The notes below the pieces were generated by a model. The model was not told the DNA's origin and did no database searches. It saw only the letters and a list, made by a program, of their open reading frames with translations. From contig JAFLEH010000002.1 in NCBI GenBank assembly GCA_017301995.1, positions 318,083 through 382,082 of the forward strand: DNA of 64,000 nucleotides, given 5' to 3'. Origin of the DNA: Verrucomicrobiota bacterium (GTDB lineage Bacteria > Verrucomicrobiota > Verrucomicrobiia > Verrucomicrobiales > Akkermansiaceae). Made by a program: the position numbers and the translations under genes. Below, piece after piece: positions 45,187-53,560 of this stretch (within the stretch, counting starts at the first letter, position 1; each line of letters begins with the position of its first letter).

Positions 45187-46302
45187 TTACCAGCGGTAGA
45201 TATGCTCCCGATAGTCGGTTTGGTTGGGATCAGGGAGGAATTCGAGGTCCTTGCGCATTTGTTCGGGGGTGAGCGTGCCTTTGAACTTGGCGAGGCGGGC
45301 GAAGCCGAACTTGCCGGACAAGACGTTCTTTAACCAGAAGTCTCCCTCCTTCGCCAATATCGCCCGATGCATGAGACTTCGAAGTTCATGGGAAACATCC
45401 TGATTTTCCGGTCCCGAGTAGCGCAGAGGAAGCCGGTCGTCGCCAATGCGGGGAACATCACTGGCCAGATAGATTAGAACCTCGGTGTCATGTCCGCCGG
45501 TGGCGGTCAGGGCAAGCGGGTAGATGGGACTTGTTGTGGGAAAACCAAGAATCAGTGGGTCGGCGAGTCCTTCTGAAAAGGGGGAGGGTGACGCAGGTTC
45601 CGCGGAAGGGCGGATTTTTGCCACAGTGAACACCCAGCCCTTGTCGAGATAGGCTTGGACGGCGGCTTCATCGTCCGGGCCGAAACGGAACGCGTTCTCG
45701 TTCAACCACGCCAGCACATCGGCCGCGGCTTTCGCGCGGATAACTTTGACGTCGTAGATGCCCGCTTGTTGGGATTTGAGGGTTTCGACACCGGCGGTCT
45801 TGCCAGCCAAGGGAGCTAGAACTGCCACGCCGAGCATCACGAGAAATGACAGCCAGAAGTAAATCCACGTCCGATAAAACCAGCGTCTCCGGTTTCCCCG
45901 CCAATTTGCAATAGCGCAAAAGAAGCAGACGGCGCAGGATACAAAGGGAAGTGAAAGCAAGAGCGAAATCAAAGTGGACTTGATCCACAAGACGCTCGGT
46001 GTGGTTGCCAGGTCCGAATGCATGAATGTCCTCTCCACTTGTTCGGCCGGGACGGAGGTGATCTGGGGTGTGGCTGGAACGGGCACCACCCAGCCGAGGG
46101 CTTTCGTATCCGAGGCCCCGGGGATTTGGTATTGGCTTTGGAGGACAAGGGTTTGGGTTTCCCCGGTGTGGAGGATGATGGCGCGCTGATAGGGAATCGT
46201 GGCGGGCACCTTTTCCGCAAACATCTTCCCATCGGCGAGGGCGTCGGAGGCGCACATCAGTGTGAGCATCGCAACGGTCCAGCGGAGGAGAAACGCGTTC
46301 AT
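45187..46302 (-). CDS. DUF2330 membrane protein, array copy 2
   Basis: A 371-residue paralog. Its first about 79 residues are almost identical to copy 1 (signal peptide, DGKMFAEKVPATIPYQRA, GWVVPVPATPQI). The centre differs completely: THSD-type segment, helix one about 108-133 (LISLLLSLPFVSCAVCFF), loop RGNRRRWFYRTW, helix two about 145-166. The second half returns to the family pattern (VETLKSQQAGIYDVKVIRAK, WLNENAFRFGPDDEAAVQAYL, GHDTEVLIYLASDVPRIGD) and ends PDPNQTDYREHIYRW. The 29-bp gap to copy 1 contains the same ATGACCCTGGCAAGTTAC-type spacer as the gap to copy 3. Confidence 0.88.
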   Translation of the reverse strand: MNAFLLRWTVAMLTLMCASDALADGKMFAEKVPATIPYQRAIILHTGETQTLVLQSQYQIPGASDTKALGWVVPVPATPQITSVPAEQVERTFMHSDLATTPSVLWIKSTLISLLLSLPFVSCAVCFFCAIANWRGNRRRWFYRTWIYFWLSFLVMLGVAVLAPLAGKTAGVETLKSQQAGIYDVKVIRAKAAADVLAWLNENAFRFGPDDEAAVQAYLDKGWVFTVAKIRPSAEPASPSPFSEGLADPLILGFPTTSPIYPLALTATGGHDTEVLIYLASDVPRIGDDRLPLRYSGPENQDVSHELRSLMHRAILAKEGDFWLKNVLSGKFGFARLAKFKGTLTPEQMRKDLEFLPDPNQTDYREHIYRW

Positions 46303-46331
46303 GGGGTGAGGTTAGGCATGACCCTGGCAAG

Positions 46332-47462
46332 TTACCAGCGGAAGATATGCTCCCGGTAGTCGGTTTGGTTGGGATCGGGGAGGAATTCGAGGTCCTTGCG
46401 CATTTGATCGGGGGTGAGCGTGCCTTTGAACTTGGCGATGCGGGTGAAGGGGGATTTGCCGGACAAGTAGCCGTCCTCCCAAACGTCCGAAGTTTCGGAA
46501 AATTCGGTGCTTTCGACCATGGCTGCGTAGAGTGTGTTTATGGCCCTTTTGGTGTGGCTCTTTGCAGAACCCGTGTACCGCAGCGGAAGCCGTCCGTCAC
46601 CGATGCGGGGAACATCACTTGCCAGATAGATGAGAACCTCGGTGTCATGCCCGCCAGCGGCGGTTAGGGCAAGCGGGTAGATGGGATTGGTTGCTGGAAA
46701 ACGTAGAATCAGCGGGTCGGCGAGTCCTTCCGAGAAGCGACTGGGTGCCGGAGGGGGAGTGGACGGGCGGATCTTGGCCACGGTGAACACCCATCCCTTG
46801 TCGAGATAGGCTTGGATGGCGGCTTCATCGTCTGGGCCGAACTGGAACGCGTTCTCGTTCAACCACGCCAGCAGATCTGCGGCGGCCTTGGCGCGGATGA
46901 CTTTGACGTCGTAGATGCCGGCTTGCCGGGATTCGAGGGTTTCAACTCCGGAGGCACCGGCTTTCCAAGCGGTGACGCTGAGCGCAGTGGCAAGAAACAC
47001 GATCAGGAGTACCAAAATGGAGACTCCACTTCTCAAAAACCACTTCTCCCTGGTCCCTCGCCATTTGATAATTCCGCAAACGAAGAAGATCAGGGAAGAG
47101 GCGATGGGCAAGTAGAGCAATATCAAAATTCCGATGGTTGAAATCCGCGTGACGCTCGGCTTGGTTGCCATGTCCATCCACATGAATGCGCTATCGGCGG
47201 ATTCCGACGAGGTTGAGGCGATTTTGGGAACCGCGGGAACCGGCACCACCCAGCCGAGGGCTTTCGTTTCCGAGGCCCCGGGGATTTGGTATTGGCTTTG
47301 GAGGACAAGGGTTTGGGTTTCCCCGGTGTGGAGGATGATGGCGCGCTGATAGGGAATTGTGGTGGGCACCTTTTCCGCAAACATTTTTCCATCGGCAAGG
47401 GCTTCGGCGGCGCACATCAGTGTGAGCATCGCAACGGTCCAGCGGAGGAAAAGCGCGTTCAT
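46332..47462 (-). CDS. DUF2330 membrane protein, array copy 3
   Basis: A 376-residue paralog; start chosen at 47462 (MNALFLRWTVAML) to match the others, although another ATG lies 21 bases upstream. Conserved ends as in copies 2, 4 and 5; variable middle with helices about 105-128 (ILILLYLPIASSLIFFVCG) and 140-162, loop RGTREKWFLRS. The segment KIRPSTPPPAPSRFSEGLAD is shared nearly base for base with copy 5 (46659-46793 against 48917-49048), whereas the region after it differs, with an insertion AKSHTKRAINTLYAAM before the conserved end. Confidence 0.87.
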   Translation of the reverse strand: MNALFLRWTVAMLTLMCAAEALADGKMFAEKVPTTIPYQRAIILHTGETQTLVLQSQYQIPGASETKALGWVVPVPAVPKIASTSSESADSAFMWMDMATKPSVTRISTIGILILLYLPIASSLIFFVCGIIKWRGTREKWFLRSGVSILVLLIVFLATALSVTAWKAGASGVETLESRQAGIYDVKVIRAKAAADLLAWLNENAFQFGPDDEAAIQAYLDKGWVFTVAKIRPSTPPPAPSRFSEGLADPLILRFPATNPIYPLALTAAGGHDTEVLIYLASDVPRIGDGRLPLRYTGSAKSHTKRAINTLYAAMVESTEFSETSDVWEDGYLSGKSPFTRIAKFKGTLTPDQMRKDLEFLPDPNQTDYREHIFRW

Positions 47463-47492
47463 GGGGCGGAAGATGGTCTCCATTTGGGGAAA

Positions 47493-48587
47493 TTACCAGC
47501 GGAAGATATGCTCCCGATAGTCGGTCTGTTTGGGATCGGGGAGGAATTCGAGGTCCTTGCGCATTTGATCGGGGGTGAGCGTGCCTTTGAACTTGGCGAT
47601 GCGGGTGAAGGGGGATTTGCCGGACAACTCATCGTTGGTCCCAAAGCCTTCGTCTTGGGCGGGCATCAGATCGCATAGGGCACCGGCCGGAAGCCCTTTG
47701 CCCGCATAGCGCAGCGGAAGCCGTCCGTCACCGATGCGGGGAATGTCACTTGCCAGATAGATGAGAACCTCGGTGTCATGCCCGCCAGTGGCGGTTAGGG
47801 CAAGCGGGTAGATGGGATTGGGTGCGGGAAAGCGGAGAATCAGCGGGTCGGCGAGACCATCTGACATTTGGGAGGATTTGGGAGGTTCCGTGGACGGGCG
47901 GATTTTTGCCACGGTGAACACCCAGCCCCTGTCGAGGTAGCCTTGGATGGCGGCTTCGTCATCCGGGCCGAAACGGAACGCGTTCTCGTTCAACCACGCC
48001 AGCACATCGGCCGCGGCTTTCGCGCGGATGACTTTGACGTCGTAGATGCCCGCTTGTTGGGATTTGAGGGTTTCGACTCCAGAGGCACCGGCTTTCGACG
48101 ATTGGGTTCCAGGCCAAAGAATGGCAACAAGGGCAATAGGGATCGAAATGGCGATTCCGATCAACCAGCGTTTCCTTGTTTGGTTGAGGGTAAGTAAGGC
48201 ACCGACAAGGCACACGGGAAATGCAGCGACGGCCGACCAAAAGAGGGGCACCCACATGATCCCACCTATCCGAGTGACTCGAGGTGAAGTGGCCCTGTCG
48301 ATCCAGAAAAAGGCAAGATTGGCTTGTTCGGTCGGGACGGAGGTGATCTGGGGAGGTGCGGGCACGGGCACCACCCAGCCGAGGGCTTTCGTATCCGAGG
48401 CCCCGGGGATTTGGTATTGGCTTTGGAGGACAAGGGTTTGGGTTTCCCCGGTGTGGAGGATGATGGCGCGCTGATAGGGAATCGTGGTGGGCACCTTTTC
48501 CGCAAACATCTTTCCATCGGCAAGGGCTTCGGCGGCGCACATCAGTGTGAGCATCGCAACGGTCCAGCGGAGGAAAAGCGCGTTCAT
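47493..48587 (-). CDS. DUF2330 membrane protein, array copy 4
   Basis: A 364-residue paralog starting at the ATG at 48587. Ends are conserved; the variable centre has helices about 108-135 (WVPLFWSAVAAFPVCLVGALL) and 141-160, with loop NQTRKRW. Its C-terminal quarter (RLPLRYAGKGLPAGALCDLM to the end) is nearly identical to copy 5 at DNA level, including the AQDEGFGTNDELSGKSPFTR segment, while its KIRPSTEPPKSSQMSDGLAD segment differs from copies 3 and 5. The last residues are HIFRW as in copy 3. Confidence 0.87.
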   Translation of the reverse strand: MNALFLRWTVAMLTLMCAAEALADGKMFAEKVPTTIPYQRAIILHTGETQTLVLQSQYQIPGASDTKALGWVVPVPAPPQITSVPTEQANLAFFWIDRATSPRVTRIGGIMWVPLFWSAVAAFPVCLVGALLTLNQTRKRWLIGIAISIPIALVAILWPGTQSSKAGASGVETLKSQQAGIYDVKVIRAKAAADVLAWLNENAFRFGPDDEAAIQGYLDRGWVFTVAKIRPSTEPPKSSQMSDGLADPLILRFPAPNPIYPLALTATGGHDTEVLIYLASDIPRIGDGRLPLRYAGKGLPAGALCDLMPAQDEGFGTNDELSGKSPFTRIAKFKGTLTPDQMRKDLEFLPDPKQTDYREHIFRW

Positions 48588-48617
48588 GGGGCGGATGATG
48601 GTCTCCAATTGGGGAAA

Positions 48618-49724
48618 TTACCAGCGGTAGATATGCTCCCGATAGGCGGTCTGTTTGGGATCGGGGAGGAATTCGAGGTCCTTGCGCATTTGATCGGGGG
48701 TGAGCGTGCCTTTGAACTTGGCGAGGCGGGTGAAGGGGGATTTGCCGGACAACTCATCGTTGGTCCCAAAGCCTTCGTCTTGGGCGGGCATCAGATCGCA
48801 TAGGGCACCGGCCGGAAGCCCTTTGCCCGCATAGCGCAGCGGAAGCCGTCCGTCACCGGTGCGGGGAATGTCACTTGCCAGATAGATGAGAACCTCGGTG
48901 TCATGCCCGCCAGTGGCGGTTAGAGCAAGCGGGTAGATGGGATTGGTTGCTGGAAAACGTAGAATCAGCGGGTCGGCGAGTCCTTCCGAGAAGCGACTGG
49001 GTGCCGGAGGGGGAGTGGACGGGCGGATCTTGGCCACGGTGAACACCCAGCCCCTGTCGAGGTAGCCTTGGATGGCGGATTCGTCTTCCGGGCCGAAACG
49101 GAACGCGTTCTCGTTCAACCACGCCAGCACATCGGCCGCGGCTTTCGCGCGGATGACTTTGACGTCGTAGATGCCCGCTTGTTGGGATTTGAGGGTTTCG
49201 ACTTCTACCGGAAATTTGGCGCGAGCCACACGCTGCCTAATTGGAAAGTTGAAAATACAGACAGTTGCCGCCATCGAGACAAACTCCCCTACTAGCCAGC
49301 GATTCGAGAACTTGCCACTGGAGAAACAAGTCCCGATGAGGCACACAATGATAGATCCAATGCTCGCATAGAGCAAAACGGTCCAAAATTGATCGCCGTA
49401 ACGGGTAATATAAGGCCGGGTTGTTCGATCTAGCATGGCAAATGCCCATTTCCCATTATTCACGTCAACCGTGGCGACTTCAGGAGTGGCGGGAACCGGC
49501 ACCACCCAGCCGATGGTATGCGTGTCGGAGGTTTCGGGGACTTGATATTGGCTCTGCAGCACGAGGGTTTGCGTGTCTTCCGCATGGAGGATGATCGCCC
49601 GTTGATAGGGAATGGTGGTGGGAACCGTTTCCCTGACGAACATCTTTCCATCGGCGAGGGCGTCGGGCATGCAGGTTAGAAACGCGAGGAACGCCAAGGC
49701 AACGCAGCGGTAGATCGGGTTCAT
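48618..49724 (-). CDS. DUF2330 membrane protein, array copy 5 (first gene of the array)
   Basis: A 368-residue paralog. Start set at the ATG at 49724 (MNPIYRCVALAFLAFL); the much longer open frame upstream is only the translation of the palindromic repeat cluster. The signal peptide differs from the other four, and the first ectodomain half is the most changed (MFVRETVPTTIPYQRA, LHAEDTQTLVLQSQYQVPETSDTHTIGW). Membrane hairpin about 112-133 and 145-165 with loop SSGKFSNRWLVG. The second half is a mosaic of copy-3-like and copy-4-like blocks. It heads the minus-strand array directly downstream of the REP-like cluster. Confidence 0.87.
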   Translation of the reverse strand: MNPIYRCVALAFLAFLTCMPDALADGKMFVRETVPTTIPYQRAIILHAEDTQTLVLQSQYQVPETSDTHTIGWVVPVPATPEVATVDVNNGKWAFAMLDRTTRPYITRYGDQFWTVLLYASIGSIIVCLIGTCFSSGKFSNRWLVGEFVSMAATVCIFNFPIRQRVARAKFPVEVETLKSQQAGIYDVKVIRAKAAADVLAWLNENAFRFGPEDESAIQGYLDRGWVFTVAKIRPSTPPPAPSRFSEGLADPLILRFPATNPIYPLALTATGGHDTEVLIYLASDIPRTGDGRLPLRYAGKGLPAGALCDLMPAQDEGFGTNDELSGKSPFTRLAKFKGTLTPDQMRKDLEFLPDPKQTAYREHIYRW

Positions 49725-49754
49725 GGCCGGTGGGTTTGGGGAGTTGCCGCGGGG

Positions 49755-50145
49755 ATGAGGCGTCCCGTTGGGACGCGGGGATGGGAGACGGGTTGCGGGT
49801 CCCACGGTTGCACCGTGGGCTGGAATGAAATGTCCCGTTGGGACGGGATGCGGAAGGGGATGATGACGGCCGCAGGCGTCTGTGTCGCAACGCGACGGGT
49901 CATCACAGCCCGCGGTGAAACCGCGGGGCAGGGGAGACGAAAAAGTTCCCGCGTTCCAACGGAACGCCTCACGGACCGGTCTGGCATTCGGATGAGGCGT
50001 CCCGTTGGGACGCGGTAATGTGAAATGGGACACGGGTCCCACGGTTGCACCGTGGGCTGGAATGAGACGTCCCGTTGGGACGTGGGCTGGAATCGGGTGT
50101 TCCGTTGGGACGTGGACCGGAATGAGGCACCCCGTTGGAATGACT
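49755..50145. repeat. REP-like palindrome cluster
   Basis: This gene-free region holds short palindromes in several recurring types. Type one CGTCCCGTTGGGACG: 49761-49775, 49831-49845 (variant), 49998-50012, 50069-50083, with decayed forms at about 50100 and 50130, and a related GCGTTCCAACGGAACGC at 49951-49967. Type two CCCACGGTTGCACCGTGGG: 49801-49819 and 50038-50056. Type three CCCGCGGTGAAACCGCGGGG (49909-49928) and GTCGCAACGCGAC (49883-49895). CTGGAATGA links several units. The pattern is that of REP/BIME elements, not of a CRISPR array. Confidence 0.85.
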
Positions 50146-50182
50146 GAATCATGGATTGCGAATACATGGAGCGAAGCCTTCC

Positions 50183-50218
50183 AAATAACCAATAACAAAT
50201 AACGAATAACCAATAACC
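50183..50218. repeat. AT-rich AATAAC tandem repeat
   Basis: Five AATAAC units separated by one or two bases, in sharp contrast to the GC-rich surroundings, between the palindrome cluster and the next gene. It may be a simple-sequence repeat or a protein-binding or unwinding site; no known box is recognised. Confidence 0.6.
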
Positions 50219-50228
50219 ACTCCCCCCA

Positions 50229-50579
50229 TCACGAAACCAGCGCCCGGATGAGGCGGGCGATGGTGCGAATGATGAGAAACAGCGCGCCAACCACCAGGCC
50301 GATGGTTAGGAGAAGAAAAAGCAGCACCGCGCCGGCGATGAGCAGCAGCGGCCACCAGATCGGCGAGATGCCGCGGATGTTTCCCTGCCAGCTTTGCCAA
50401 GCGGGGCGGCCCGACGGATCATGGGTGCGGTCGTCGGGATCGTGGAAGGGATTGAAATCCGCTGGACGCAGAGAGGAACCGGAGTGGTGGTCCGGTGCGG
50501 GTGGCGGCGGGGTCTGTCCGTCGATTTCGAGGACTTCGGCCTCGATGGTTTCGCCAGGATCTGACGGGTGGTGGGGCAC
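50229..50579 (-). CDS. Small membrane protein downstream of rho
   Basis: A 116-residue protein from a GTG at 50579, five bases after the rho stop, so very likely coupled to rho. The first 70 residues are acidic and Pro/Asp/His-rich (ETIEAEVLEIDGQTPPPPAP). The end is one long or two short hydrophobic helices (about 78-112, WWPLLLIAGAVLLFLLLTIG onward) closing with RTIARLIRALVS. The function is unknown. The GTG start is inferred from spacing. Confidence 0.6.
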   Translation of the reverse strand: MPHHPSDPGETIEAEVLEIDGQTPPPPAPDHHSGSSLRPADFNPFHDPDDRTHDPSGRPAWQSWQGNIRGISPIWWPLLLIAGAVLLFLLLTIGLVVGALFLIIRTIARLIRALVS

Positions 50580-50584
50580 GGCGT

Positions 50585-52492
50585 TCAGCCCTTGATTTCC
50601 AGCAGCATTTGCGGGTTGTTGGGGAATTTCTTGAGGAAGAACAGCAGGCGTTCCATGGCCTCGAGCGGACGGTGTCCGGCCAGGCCGCGGCGGATCATGT
50701 GGATCTTGTGGAGCATGTGCTCCGGAAGCAGCAATTCCTCGCGGCGGGTGCCGGACTTGAAGATATCGACGGCCGGATAGAAATAGTTTTCCGCGATCTT
50801 GCGGTCGAGGACCAGTTCCATGTTGCCGGTGCCCTTGAATTCCAGGAAAATCGCCTCGTCGGCGCGGGAGTTCGTCTGGATGAGGGCGGTGGCGAGGATG
50901 GTCAGGGAGCCGCCACCGCGGGTGTTGCGGGCTGCCGCGAACAAGCGGCGCGGGGCTTCGAGCGCACCGACGGTGATTCCGCCGGAGCCGGTGCCGCGGC
51001 CCTTGTTGTTCATGGTCGAGTTGTAGGCGCGGGCGAGCCGGGTGATGGAATCCATCAGCAGGAACACATCCTTGCCGGCTTCGACGAGGCGTTTGGCGCG
51101 CTCGATGGCCATTTCCGCGATGCGGCAATGGTTGCGGGCGCCTTCGTCGTTGGAGGACGCATAGATTTCCGCGCCGGGCAGGGCGCGGCGGAACTCGGTG
51201 ACTTCCTCCGGGCGTTCGTCCACCAGCAGGATCATCAGGTGCAGCGGCGACTCGCTCACCTCCTCGTTGTATTTCGTGCGGACCGCCTCGGCGGTGTGGA
51301 GCAGCATGGTCGTTTTCCCCGAACGCGGCGGCGAAACGATCAGCCCGCGCTGGCCGCGGCCGACCGGAGTCATGATGTCGATCACGCGGGTGGTGAAACG
51401 CTCGGAGGTGGTTTCGAAACTGAGGCGCCGGGTGGGATTGACCGCCTTGAGTTCGTCGAAGTGCGGGTTTTTCGCGGCGGTTTCCGGGGGCTGGCCGTTG
51501 ACGCTGGTGACTTCCACGAGCTGCGGTCCGCGCGAGCCTTCCTGATAGAGTCCGTGAATCCACTGGCAGTGGCGCAGGTTGTAGCGCCGGACGACTTCCG
51601 GCGGCAGGAAAATGTCATCGCGCGCCTGTTCGAAATTCTTGCGGGCCACGCGGAGGAAGCCGAAGCCCTTCGGGGCGAGTTCGAGCATGCCGTCGGCCTC
51701 GATCTTCGGGCCGGTTAGGATGATCGGCGCGGACGACTCGGGCGCGGGCTGTTGTCCGTTCTGGCCGTTGCGATTCTGGCCGTGCTGCTTGCCCTGGTGC
51801 TTCGGGTGCTGTCCGTGATGTTTCCCGTGCTGCGGTTGCTGGTCGCGGCCTTTCTGCTGTTGTTGTTGGCGGCGGAGTTTGCGTTTTTCGCGCCGGCGTT
51901 TGCTCCGGCTCATCGACTCGAAGCCATCGCCGCCGGGTGCCTGGCCTTGCGGCTGGCCGGAATTGGGTGCGGGCGGCGCGGTGTTCGATTCCGTCTCGGC
52001 GGTCCGGGCGGAGGGTGCCTCGGGCGCGGGCGCGGGTTCGGCTCCGGCTTCGGCGGCGGTTTCCTTGCGTTTGCGCGGGCCGACGGCGCCGCCACCGGGC
52101 ACGCGGCCGATGCGGCGGGCGGGCGCGGGAGTGTCCGCGGACGGTGTTTCGGATAGATCGGGCGTCGGTTGCGCGGCCTCGGGTTCCGGCGCGGGCGCGG
52201 CTTCCTTTTTGGGGGCTTTTTTGGCCGCCTTCTTCGCGGCTTTCTTCGCCACCGGTTTGGGTTCTTCGGCGGGGGCTGGCGCGGGTGCGGCGGGTGGCGG
52301 TGTTAGGGCGAGTTCCGTCTGTTCGACCGGTTTTTCGACGGTTTTTTTGGCAGCGGTCTTTTTCGCGGCCGTTTTCTTGGCGGCGGCTTTTTTCGCGGGC
52401 GCTTTGGCGGCGGTCTTCTTGGCCGCGCGCTTTTTCACCGGAGCCGCGGAATCGTCGGCGGGGGAAATGGGATCGGGGTCGGTAGGGGGCAT
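50585..52492 (-). CDS. rho: Transcription termination factor Rho with long N-terminal extension
   Basis: A 635-residue Rho, about 215 residues longer than the Escherichia coli protein. The C-terminal 390 residues are canonical: RNA-binding cold-shock-like domain (GMLELAPKGFGFLR), Walker A PPRSGKTT, Walker B LMILLVDERPEE, SITRLARAYNSTM, Q-loop region and EFKGTGNMEL. The N-terminal about 240 residues are low complexity: histone-H1-like Lys/Ala repeats (KKAAAKKTAAKKTAAKKT), Pro/Ala/Glu stretches, then an RKRR/QQQQQ/His-Gln-Gly segment. The usual Rho N-terminal helix bundle is not visible. It follows yebC by 26 bp. Confidence 0.95.
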   Translation of the reverse strand: MPPTDPDPISPADDSAAPVKKRAAKKTAAKAPAKKAAAKKTAAKKTAAKKTVEKPVEQTELALTPPPAAPAPAPAEEPKPVAKKAAKKAAKKAPKKEAAPAPEPEAAQPTPDLSETPSADTPAPARRIGRVPGGGAVGPRKRKETAAEAGAEPAPAPEAPSARTAETESNTAPPAPNSGQPQGQAPGGDGFESMSRSKRRREKRKLRRQQQQQKGRDQQPQHGKHHGQHPKHQGKQHGQNRNGQNGQQPAPESSAPIILTGPKIEADGMLELAPKGFGFLRVARKNFEQARDDIFLPPEVVRRYNLRHCQWIHGLYQEGSRGPQLVEVTSVNGQPPETAAKNPHFDELKAVNPTRRLSFETTSERFTTRVIDIMTPVGRGQRGLIVSPPRSGKTTMLLHTAEAVRTKYNEEVSESPLHLMILLVDERPEEVTEFRRALPGAEIYASSNDEGARNHCRIAEMAIERAKRLVEAGKDVFLLMDSITRLARAYNSTMNNKGRGTGSGGITVGALEAPRRLFAAARNTRGGGSLTILATALIQTNSRADEAIFLEFKGTGNMELVLDRKIAENYFYPAVDIFKSGTRREELLLPEHMLHKIHMIRRGLAGHRPLEAMERLLFFLKKFPNNPQMLLEIKG

Positions 52493-52518
52493 CGGAAAGT
52501 ATGTTAGGTGTTGTCGGG

Positions 52519-53271
52519 TTAGGAATCGAGCTGTTCCAACACATCGTCAGCCACCTCGAAATTGGTGAAAACGTTGACGGTGTCCTGATAGTCGTCGAGC
52601 AGATCGAAGAGCTTGATCGCCTGGCGGGCGACGGCGGGGTCGGACAGGGTGTTGGGGTTCTGGGGGATGGAAACGAACTTTTCCGAACTGACCGGAAGTC
52701 CTGCGGCGCGCAGGGCGGCGGCGACCGGGCCGAGGTCGGAGGGGGCGGTGAGGATCACGTGTTCCTCTGAATCCGATTGGACGTCATCGGCGCCGGCTTC
52801 GATGGCGGCCTCCATGATCCGGTCCTCGGCGATGCCATCTGCCGGGATGCGGACCTCGCCCTTGCGGTCGAACTGATAGGCGACTGATCCGGGAGTGGCG
52901 ATGGAGCCGTTGTTCTTGCTGAGGGTCGAGCGGAGGTCGGCCGCGGAGCGGTTGAGGTTGTCGGTGGCCATCTCGATGAGGAAGGCGACTCCGGCGGGGC
53001 CGTAGGCCTCGTAGGTGACTTCCTGGATGGCGTCGCCGCCGAGTTCGCCGGTGCCTTTTTTGATGGCGCGGTCGATGTTCTCGCGCGGCATGGAGACGGC
53101 TTTGGCGTTGTCGATGGCGGTGCGGAGGCGGGCGTTCATGGACGGGTCGCCGCCGCCCGCGCGGGCGGCGAGGGCGATTTCATGGGCGCACTTGCTGAAG
53201 ACGCGGCCTTTGATGGCATCGACTCTGGCTTTGATGTGTTTGACCTTTGACCACTTGTTGTGTCCGGCCAT
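52519..53271 (-). CDS. yebC: YebC/PmpR-family protein
   Basis: A 250-residue member of the YebC family; start at 53271 gives the universal MAGHNKWSKVKHIKA. AARAGGGDPSMNARLRTAIDNAKAVSMPRENIDRAIKKG (residues 30-70 in part) and YEAYGPAGVAFLIEMATDNLNR are diagnostic. The family includes transcription regulators and, more recently, factors that relieve ribosome stalling. It is first in the yebC-rho-small membrane gene group. Confidence 0.95.
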   Translation of the reverse strand: MAGHNKWSKVKHIKARVDAIKGRVFSKCAHEIALAARAGGGDPSMNARLRTAIDNAKAVSMPRENIDRAIKKGTGELGGDAIQEVTYEAYGPAGVAFLIEMATDNLNRSAADLRSTLSKNNGSIATPGSVAYQFDRKGEVRIPADGIAEDRIMEAAIEAGADDVQSDSEEHVILTAPSDLGPVAAALRAAGLPVSSEKFVSIPQNPNTLSDPAVARQAIKLFDLLDDYQDTVNVFTNFEVADDVLEQLDS

Positions 53272-53560
53272 GGGCTGATCGGGTGTTGGGATTGGGGTGG
53301 GGAAACGGAGCGGCCGGGAATGGCATGTGCCAAGGGCCGGTTGAGGATGGTTGGAAATCACGAGCGGTGAGATCCGGGTGTGGCGGGAGCGACGTTTCGG
53401 GGCCTTGCGGGCGGCGGATGGTGCGCCGCGGACAGTCGCTCAGTGGTGCCAACGGGCGTGAGTATGGGCGGATCCGGCGGGGATGCAAGCGTTTTTTTCG
53501 GCGGGATTCAATGTCGGTTGGGGGCTTGACCGGGGGCGGGTTCGGGGGTATGGAACGCGC

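Noticed and set aside
49755..50145. CRISPR array
   Set aside because: The repeated units are different short palindromes with irregular spacing and similar linkers. There are no constant direct repeats with unique spacers and no cas genes.
49725..50213. N-terminal extension of DUF2330 copy 5 in an open frame
   Set aside because: It is only the translation of the palindromic repeats (PTGRLIPAHGATVG-like text). The other copies start directly with a signal peptide, as does the ATG at 49724.
50229..51563. 444-residue minus-strand frame across rho
   Set aside because: It is a shadow of rho, with Arg/Pro/His-rich composition. Only its last part, downstream of the rho stop, is kept as a separate small gene.
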